From assembly GCA_003224075.1 (NCBI GenBank), contig QHYF01000373.1, positions 1 through 6,863 of the forward strand: 6,863 bases of DNA, in the 5' to 3' direction. Each line of letters starts with the position of its first letter. Position 1 is the stretch's first letter. Origin of the DNA: Acidobacteriota bacterium (GTDB taxonomy: Bacteria; Acidobacteriota; Terriglobia; Acidiferrales; UBA7541). Below are positions 1 through 3,375 of this stretch, one piece after another. Position numbers and translations under genes: made by a program. A model generated the notes under the pieces. It saw only the letters and a list, made by a program, of their open reading frames with translations, had not been told where the DNA came from and did not search any database.

Positions 1-462
1 AAAACCGCCCTGGTGATGGGTATGGCCGAAGAAGGTGACTTCGCCGGTGGAGTCCAGAAGGCCGTCGAGGGCCTGCGCGGGAGTGAAAACATATTCGTCT
101 TCATCCTGAAGCGCGCCGTGCACCAGCACGATGCCGTCGGTTGCAAGCGGGCCTGGCGGCAGAGAGGAAAGCCATGACAAGTAATCCGGCTTGAGCTGCG
201 CGCGCGTCCAGTCCACTGCGGCTTTGGCGACCGGATTGAAATCATCCGTGGGCATCAAGCCGGTGACCGCCTTGTCGTGGTTTCCACGAATGGTCTGCGC
301 ACCGAGTTCGCGCAGGCGCGCGGTGACTTCGTTGGGGTCGGGGCCGTAACCGACCACATCGCCCAGGCACACGGGCAGATCCCAGCGGCCCTTGGCCGCA
401 TCAAGAACGGCATCCAGTGCAGTGGCGTTCGAGTGCAGGTCGCTGAGAACGAGAATCCGCAT
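1..462 (-). CDS. Metallophosphoesterase, YfcE/MJ0936-like calcineurin-fold family (3' end cut by window edge)
   Basis: The first 154 residues are visible; family members are usually about 240 residues, so roughly a third is missing to the left. The metal-binding motifs of the calcineurin-like fold appear in order: SDLHSN (D8, H10), LGDVVGYGP (D35), GNHD (60-63), VHGA (114-117) and GHTH (146-149). Together they would bind a two-metal centre that hydrolyses phosphomonoesters or phosphodiesters in the cytoplasm. There is no signal peptide, since the protein begins directly with the first beta strand (MRILVLSDLH), which also fixes the ATG at 462. The ribosome site is weak (CCAGG just upstream). 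The substrate cannot be told from sequence; the LGDVVGYGPDPNE form is common in uncharacterised bacterial phosphodiesterases. No neighbour suggests a pathway. Family assignment is firm, exact function open. Confidence 0.92.
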   Translation of the reverse strand, partial: MRILVLSDLHSNATALDAVLDAAKGRWDLPVCLGDVVGYGPDPNEVTARLRELGAQTIRGNHDKAVTGLMPTDDFNPVAKAAVDWTRAQLKPDYLSWLSSLPPGPLATDGIVLVHGALQDEDEYVFTPAQALDGLLDSTGEVTFFGHTHHQGGF

Positions 463-488
463 CCCTGGTATCCGGAAAAATGACCTTG

Positions 489-517
489 AGTATAGATGAA
501 CGAGCGCGCCGATGCAC
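489..517 (-). promoter_or_regulatory. Possible promoter of the metallophosphoesterase gene
   Basis: On the minus strand a TATACT hexamer (489-494, five of six matches to the -10 consensus) lies about 27 nt upstream of the ATG at 462. With a 17-nt spacer, the -35 position (512-517) reads GTGCAT, a poor match, and there is no extended -10 TG. It would give a leader of about 20 nt. This is a weak prediction based mainly on the -10 box. Confidence 0.25.
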
Positions 518-770
518 GGCGGAAGACAGGGCCACCGCTGAACGAGACCGACGTAAAAAAAGCAAAAGTTCGAGCGCGGAATCGTATTTCTTTATGAAGA
601 ATTGAGACGCGGGAAATGACGAAGTGATAGGCGACGATGAAAAAGTCCGTAGGCACTTCAATATTTTCTGCCGGCGCCAAGAATTTCTGGCCGGACCGAG
701 AAACATTCTCCCGGAGCGATTCGTCTATAGAAGTGCAGCTCGCAATGCGGCTGTTCTTGGCGAGATTCTG

Positions 771-800
771 AAAAAAACCCCGCGGTGGCAGCCGCGGGGT
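771..800 (-). terminator. Intrinsic terminator reading leftwards
   Basis: CCCCGCGG (778-785) and CCGCGGGG (792-799) form a perfect 8-bp GC stem around the 6-nt loop at 786-791, extended by an A777-T800 pair. On the minus strand the stem is followed directly by a run of T (complement of the A-run at 771-777). On the plus strand there is no T tract after the stem, so it works in one direction only. No protein gene on the minus strand ends here, which is why a non-coding transcript is suspected. Confidence 0.78.
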
Positions 801-853
801 CGTGACACGCAGTCTTTCCGGCCGTTTAGTCCAGGAAGAAGAGGTGTCTTCAC
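771..853 (-). ncRNA. Candidate small RNA with its own promoter and intrinsic terminator
   Basis: A minus-strand promoter at 859-887 would start transcription near 853, and a strong intrinsic terminator ends it near 771, giving an RNA of about 83 nt. It contains no meaningful open reading frame. Besides the terminator stem it can form an outer helix pairing 854-844 with 808-801 (CGU, bulge GAA, GACAC against GUGUC, ACG; the outermost pair needs a start at 854). Inside that is a smaller stem pairing UUCC(U)GG at 837-831 with CCGGAA at 821-816, with a 9-nt loop at 830-822. The same elements could instead be an attenuated leader of the phosphoesterase gene, which begins 309 nt further on. I do not recognise a known RNA family; lineage-restricted motifs such as acido-1 should be compared. 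Confidence 0.4.
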
Positions 854-858
854 GGGCG

Positions 859-887
859 AGACTACTCGCACGACGCTCGCGTGTCAA
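859..887 (-). promoter_or_regulatory. Sigma-70-type promoter for the candidate small RNA
   Basis: On the minus strand a perfect TTGACA (-35, at 882-887) is followed after exactly 17 nt by TAGTCT (-10, at 859-864), which matches the consensus at the important first, second and last positions only. The predicted start is near 853. It points left, away from the small secreted protein gene at 954. Its -35 box lies inside one copy of a TGACACGC motif that recurs nearby. Confidence 0.45.
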
Positions 888-953
888 CTCCATCTGGCCA
901 ACTCCGGCCTGCTTTACAGCTGACTCGAACCTGACCGAAAGGAATTGACACGC

Positions 954-1286
954 ATGAAATCAAATTCATTTCTCCGCAGTATCGCCTTGCTGGCAGCCAT
1001 CGCCTTGGCCGTGCCGCTCTTCGCGAAACCCATCACCAGGACCATCAACATTGCACAAGCTGCAAGACTCGGCAAGGCTGACTTGAAGGCCGGCGAATAC
1101 CGATTGCAGATCGATGGGAACAAAGCCACCGTGCAGAAGGGCAAGCTAGTCGTTGCCGAGTCCGAGGGGCGCTGGGAAGACCGCAGTACCAAGTCGGCTT
1201 ACGACTCTGTGCTCGTCGGCGAAGGCGGGCAGGTGAAAGAAGTTCGTTTTGCCGGCCAGACGCGCGTGTTTGTTTTCAACGAATAA
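954..1286 (+). CDS. Small secreted protein of unknown function, acidobacterial 'LKAGEY' type
   Basis: The product is 110 residues. Residues 1-24 form a typical Sec signal peptide (positive N-terminus KSNSFLR, hydrophobic core IALLAAIALAVPL, likely cleavage after LFA), so the mature part of about 86 residues should lie in the periplasm or outside the cell. The mature part looks like a small beta-strand domain: INIAQAARLGKADLKAGEYRLQID, then KATVQKGKLVVAES, and a C-terminal strand EVRFAGQTRVFVF. No cysteines or catalytic motif are visible. From memory, similar short secreted proteins with an 'LKAGEYxV' motif are common in Acidobacteria and have no assigned function. The ATG at 954 is chosen over an in-frame TTG at 945 because AAAGGAA (938-944) lies at a good distance from the ATG and touches the TTG. 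No promoter was recognised, and only a weak hairpin follows the stop. Confidence 0.82.
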   Translation: MKSNSFLRSIALLAAIALAVPLFAKPITRTINIAQAARLGKADLKAGEYRLQIDGNKATVQKGKLVVAESEGRWEDRSTKSAYDSVLVGEGGQVKEVRFAGQTRVFVFNE

Positions 1287-1297
1287 ATGAGAATATT

Positions 1298-1317
1298 CCG
1301 TGGCTCCTTTCCACCGG
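1298..1317. other. Weak hairpin after the small secreted protein gene
   Basis: CCGTGG (1298-1303) can pair with CCACCGG (1311-1317) around a 7-nt loop, with one bulged C, 11 nt after the stop codon at 1286. Neither side carries a good T tract: the plus side continues ACGACAGG, and the minus side continues AATATTCTCATTT. It may help end transcription from either convergent gene, but it is not a convincing intrinsic terminator. Confidence 0.25.
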
Positions 1318-1398
1318 ACGACAGGGAGGCTGCACTCACCTGCGGCCTTCCTCCTTGTCCTGCTCGTCTCGGAGTTTCTGAAATGGCAAGTTCTGGCG

Positions 1399-1412
1399 TC
1401 AGTCGCGACTGA
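1399..1412. repeat. 14-nt perfect palindrome between convergent genes
   Basis: TCAGTCGCGACTGA is perfectly self-complementary and lies between the 3' ends of the secreted protein gene and queA. As RNA it could form a 5-bp stem with a CGCG loop, without a T tract on either side. A palindrome of this length is expected by chance roughly once in two such windows, so function is doubtful. Confidence 0.3.
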
Positions 1413-1457
1413 GTTGCTGTACTTTCTCGCGCTCGGCATGTGCAAGATCGCCTCGAA

Positions 1458-2573
1458 TCATCGGACCCCTTTTCCGGCGCACGGACGAATCAACATGCAG
1501 TCGCCATAACTATAGAAGCGGTAGCCTGCCGCGACGGCGTGTTTGTAAGCGGCCAGAACGTGCTCCCGTCCGGCAAACGCGCAGACCAGCGCGAGCAGCG
1601 TCGAGCGCGGCAAATGAAAATTCGTGAGCAAGGCCTCCACCACGCGGAACCGGAATCCGGGAACAATGAACAACCGCGCCTCGGCGTTGCCGGCAAGCAC
1701 AAGATTTGCAGACCCTGATTCGGCAGCGCGCAGCGCCGCGTCTTCCAGTGCGCGAACCACCGTTGTCCCAATCGCCAGAATTGGGCCGCCGCCCGCCTGT
1801 GCCGCCTGGATTCGCTCGGCGGTTTCAACCGGAATCTCGTAAGATTCCGCGTGCATCACGTGGCCTTCGAGCGTTTCGCTGTGGATGGGCTGAAACGTGC
1901 CCAGGCCGACGTCCAGGGTTAGCTCACAGATCTCTGTGCCCCGAGCGCGAATTTTTTCCAGAATTTCAGGCACGAAATGAAGACCGGCGGTGGGAGCAGC
2001 AATCGCGCCGGGACGTTTGGCGTACACCGTTTGATAGCGCTCGCGGTCGGATGTTTCATCGGCGCGATCGATGTACGGCGGAAGCGGGGTGTGGCCCAGC
2101 CGCTCGAACTGCTGGCTAACACTGTGCTGGTCATGCGATACAAATCGCAGCGTGCGTAAACCAAGTTCGCCGCGCGCCAGGACCTCCGCTTCAAGTTCCC
2201 CCGCGCCAAAAAGAATGCGCTCTCCCACACGCATCTTGCGGCCGGGACGAACCAAAGCTTCCCATGTCTGGGGGTCGAGCTGGCGGGTCAAGAAGATTTC
2301 GACTTTCCCGGTTAGGTGCTCCGATCGTGTGGCGCGCGATGGTGGCTGCGAATGCACGCCCGCACGCTTTCCGAACAAACGGGCGACGCGCGTATTGTTG
2401 ATAACCAGAAGTTCGTTGCCGCGAAGCAGACTCGGAAGCTCGGCGAAAAACCGGTCTTCGAAAGCCCCCGTCGAGCCATCCAGCAGCAAGAGTCGCGACG
2501 CCTCGCGTTGGTCTAAAGGGCGCTGGGCGATTTGTTCTCGAGGGAGATGGTAGTCAAGTTCGTCCAAACGCAT
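1458..2573 (-). CDS. queA: S-adenosylmethionine:tRNA ribosyltransferase-isomerase QueA
   Basis: QueA transfers and isomerises the ribosyl part of S-adenosylmethionine onto 7-aminomethyl-7-deazaguanine at the wobble position of GUN-anticodon tRNAs, giving epoxyqueuosine in queuosine synthesis. The 371-residue product (E. coli about 356) shows the family signatures in order: NNTRV (59-63), PLPPYI (163-168), DRERYQTVYA (176-185), PTAGLHF (194-200), GLGTFQP (223-229), IGTTVVRALE (268-277), TNFHLPRSTL (317-326) and YRFYSYGDCMLI (351-362). I start at the ATG at 2573 because MRLDELDYHLP is the normal N-terminus; a frame open up to 2633 adds an atypical 20-residue leader. No clear ribosome site precedes it. 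Oddities: the usual NTRVxPARLFG is two residues shorter here (NTRVARLFG), and an insertion of about 14 residues (around 73-87) precedes GKVEIFLTRQL. No other queuosine gene is in the window. Confidence 0.96.
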   Translation of the reverse strand: MRLDELDYHLPREQIAQRPLDQREASRLLLLDGSTGAFEDRFFAELPSLLRGNELLVINNTRVARLFGKRAGVHSQPPSRATRSEHLTGKVEIFLTRQLDPQTWEALVRPGRKMRVGERILFGAGELEAEVLARGELGLRTLRFVSHDQHSVSQQFERLGHTPLPPYIDRADETSDRERYQTVYAKRPGAIAAPTAGLHFVPEILEKIRARGTEICELTLDVGLGTFQPIHSETLEGHVMHAESYEIPVETAERIQAAQAGGGPILAIGTTVVRALEDAALRAAESGSANLVLAGNAEARLFIVPGFRFRVVEALLTNFHLPRSTLLALVCAFAGREHVLAAYKHAVAAGYRFYSYGDCMLIRPCAGKGVR

Positions 2574-2755
2574 GCGAGGCGGCAGTCTAACAGCAATTCT
2601 GACAACGCAAACAAACCAAAGCGAATAGAGCACGAAGGAGGGTTTGCGCGCAAGCCTTCAGATCGCAGCCGGGATATTCGCATCCGATCACGAGTTGGCA
2701 TAACATATTGAAATGTAATGTCTTATAGGAAGTGGTAGGCACATTGAATTTTTAC

Positions 2756-2784
2756 TTGACAATATGACACTCATATTTTATTAT
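2756..2784 (+). promoter_or_regulatory. Strong sigma-70-type promoter of hsp20
   Basis: A perfect TTGACA (-35, 2756-2761) is followed after exactly 17 nt by TATTAT (-10, 2779-2784, five of six matches). It sits in an AT-rich stretch that stands out from the GC-rich surroundings. The predicted start is near 2791, leaving a leader of about 26 nt before the hsp20 ATG at 2817. The housekeeping-type promoter suggests that heat control comes from a repressor or the leader rather than from an alternative sigma factor. Confidence 0.85.
2761..2777. promoter_or_regulatory. Palindromic operator candidate inside the hsp20 promoter spacer
   Basis: AATATGA (2761-2767), CAC (2768-2770) and TCATATT (2771-2777) form a perfect 7-bp inverted repeat with a 3-nt centre. 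It fills the space between the -35 and -10 boxes almost exactly. A dimeric regulator bound here would block RNA polymerase. It is not a CIRCE element (HrcA site). An alternative frame offset resembles HAIR, the HspR site. The regulator is not encoded in this window. Confidence 0.5.
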
Positions 2785-2795
2785 GTCTGTGAAAT

Positions 2796-2809
2796 CACCT
2801 TTGGAGGTG
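2796..2809 (+). promoter_or_regulatory. Candidate RNA thermometer hairpin covering the hsp20 ribosome site
   Basis: In the short leader, CACCT (2796-2800) pairs with AGGTG (2805-2809) across the 4-nt loop TTGG. The right arm is most of the Shine-Dalgarno sequence GGAGGTG (2803-2809), which lies 7 nt before the ATG. So the ribosome site would be closed when cool and could open on warming, as in other small heat-shock gene thermometers (ROSE, fourU and the cyanobacterial hsp17 leader). The stem has only five pairs, so its stability must be tested; part of the complementarity follows simply from having a strong Shine-Dalgarno sequence. Confidence 0.5.
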
Positions 2810-2816
2810 CCTACAA

Positions 2817-3290
2817 ATGAGAACCATTACTCGATGGGAACCCTTCCGCGGGGTCAACACTCTGCAGGATCAATTCAATCGTCTCTTTAATGATGTCTTC
2901 GACCGGAAAGGCGAGGAATCCAGCCTCACTGCCTGGGCTCCGGCCGTAGATATCTACGAGACCGAGCATGAACTCGTGGTGAAGGCCGATCTGCCGGAAG
3001 TCGATCCCAAGGATCTGGACATCCGCGTGGAGAACAACATCCTGACGATTCGCGGTGAACGCAAGTTCGAGAAGAAGGTGAACGAAGACAACTACCTGCG
3101 TGTGGAGCGAGCGTATGGCTCGTTCGCCCGGAGCTTCACGCTGGCGAATACTGTGAATTCGGACGCGATTAAGGGCGATTACCAAAACGGGGTGTTGACT
3201 CTGACCATCCCGAAGCGCGAAGAAGCCAAGCCAAAGCAAATCAAAGTCAATGTGAACACCCAGGCGATGGCCGCTTCAGCAGCGAAGTAA
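2817..3290 (+). CDS. Small heat-shock protein, Hsp20/alpha-crystallin family
   Basis: This ATP-independent cytoplasmic chaperone forms oligomers that hold unfolding proteins until ClpB and DnaK refold them. The 157-residue product has the classic layout: an N-terminal arm (1-40, with WEPFRGVNTLQDQFNRLFND), an alpha-crystallin domain (about 42-135), and a short C-terminal tail. Visible signatures are PAVDIYETEHELVVKADLP (42-60), the RAYGSFARSFTL stretch (98-109), the GVL motif within YQNGVLTLTIPK (122-133), and a C-terminal IKV (142-144) matching the IxI/V motif used in oligomer assembly. The ATG at 2817 has a strong GGAGGTG ribosome site. Control appears layered: a consensus promoter, a spacer palindrome and a leader hairpin. 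A terminator follows 28 nt after the stop, and clpB begins 86 nt after it, which fits a joint disaggregation role. Confidence 0.96.
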   Translation: MRTITRWEPFRGVNTLQDQFNRLFNDVFDRKGEESSLTAWAPAVDIYETEHELVVKADLPEVDPKDLDIRVENNILTIRGERKFEKKVNEDNYLRVERAYGSFARSFTLANTVNSDAIKGDYQNGVLTLTIPKREEAKPKQIKVNVNTQAMAASAAK

Positions 3291-3317
3291 GCCGGCACTG
3301 GAACTGTGGTAAGACAG

Positions 3318-3347
3318 AAGGGCTGGCCGAACGCGCCAGCCCTTTTC
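3318..3347 (+). terminator. Terminator or attenuator between hsp20 and clpB
   Basis: AAGGGCTGGC (3318-3327) and GCCAGCCCTT (3335-3344) form a 10-bp perfect stem with the 7-nt loop at 3328-3334, followed by a short T tract (TTTTC, 3343-3347). The T tract is short and partly used by the stem, so some read-through into clpB is likely. No promoter was recognised between this hairpin and clpB. Confidence 0.7.
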
Positions 3348-3375
3348 TGCAGAAGCAGGTGGAAGTGAGGCCCGT

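Larger units (their letters stand above)
463..953. other. Gene-free intergenic region between divergent genes
   Basis: These 491 nt hold no convincing protein gene. Reading frames open here on both strands give arginine- and serine-rich products with no recognisable domain and poor start sites. The part at 495-770 shows little: an imperfect hairpin at 736-753 (CAGC, bulged T, CGC, loop AAT, GCG, GCTG) with no T tract, and several A-runs. The part at 771-887 contains the promoter, candidate small RNA and terminator listed separately. No clear plus-strand promoter for the gene at 954 was found. Confidence 0.6.
2735..2814. repeat. 8-nt inverted repeat flanking the hsp20 promoter
   Basis: GTAGGCAC at 2735-2742 is the exact reverse complement of GTGCCTAC at 2807-2814. 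The left arm is 13 nt upstream of the -35 box; the right arm is in the 5' leader and overlaps the Shine-Dalgarno sequence. If the start is near 2791 only the right arm is transcribed, so this would act as paired DNA sites. If a longer transcript exists, the arms could pair in RNA and hide the ribosome site. Confidence 0.4.

Noticed and set aside
736..753. Hairpin as a plus-strand terminator
   Set aside because: The stem has a bulge and a 3-nt loop, only a broken T stretch follows, and no gene ends before it.
255..893. Long minus-strand open frame upstream of and overlapping the phosphoesterase
   Set aside because: It overlaps a well-supported gene in another frame, runs through the intrinsic terminator and promoter, and encodes a low-complexity arginine/serine-rich product without domains.
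624..923. Plus-strand open frame of 99 codons starting with GTG
   Set aside because: No ribosome site, no recognisable domain, runs through the terminator hairpin, and composition looks like translated non-coding GC-rich DNA.
1300..1509. Plus-strand open frame of 69 codons with a hydrophobic stretch
   Set aside because: It overlaps the 3' end of queA, starts with GTG inside a hairpin and lacks a ribosome site; the hydrophobic part alone is not enough.
2574..2633. In-frame N-terminal extension of QueA by 20 residues
   Set aside because: The family normally starts at MRLDELDYHLP, and the extension has no conserved features.
2695..2728. Second upstream promoter (TTGGCA with TGTAAT or TTATAG)
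   Set aside because: Spacers of 13 or 22 nt fall outside the usable range, so the boxes do not form a credible promoter.
2761..2777. CIRCE element (HrcA site) at hsp20
   Set aside because: The palindrome lacks the TTAGCACTC and GAGTGCTAA arms and the 9-nt spacing.
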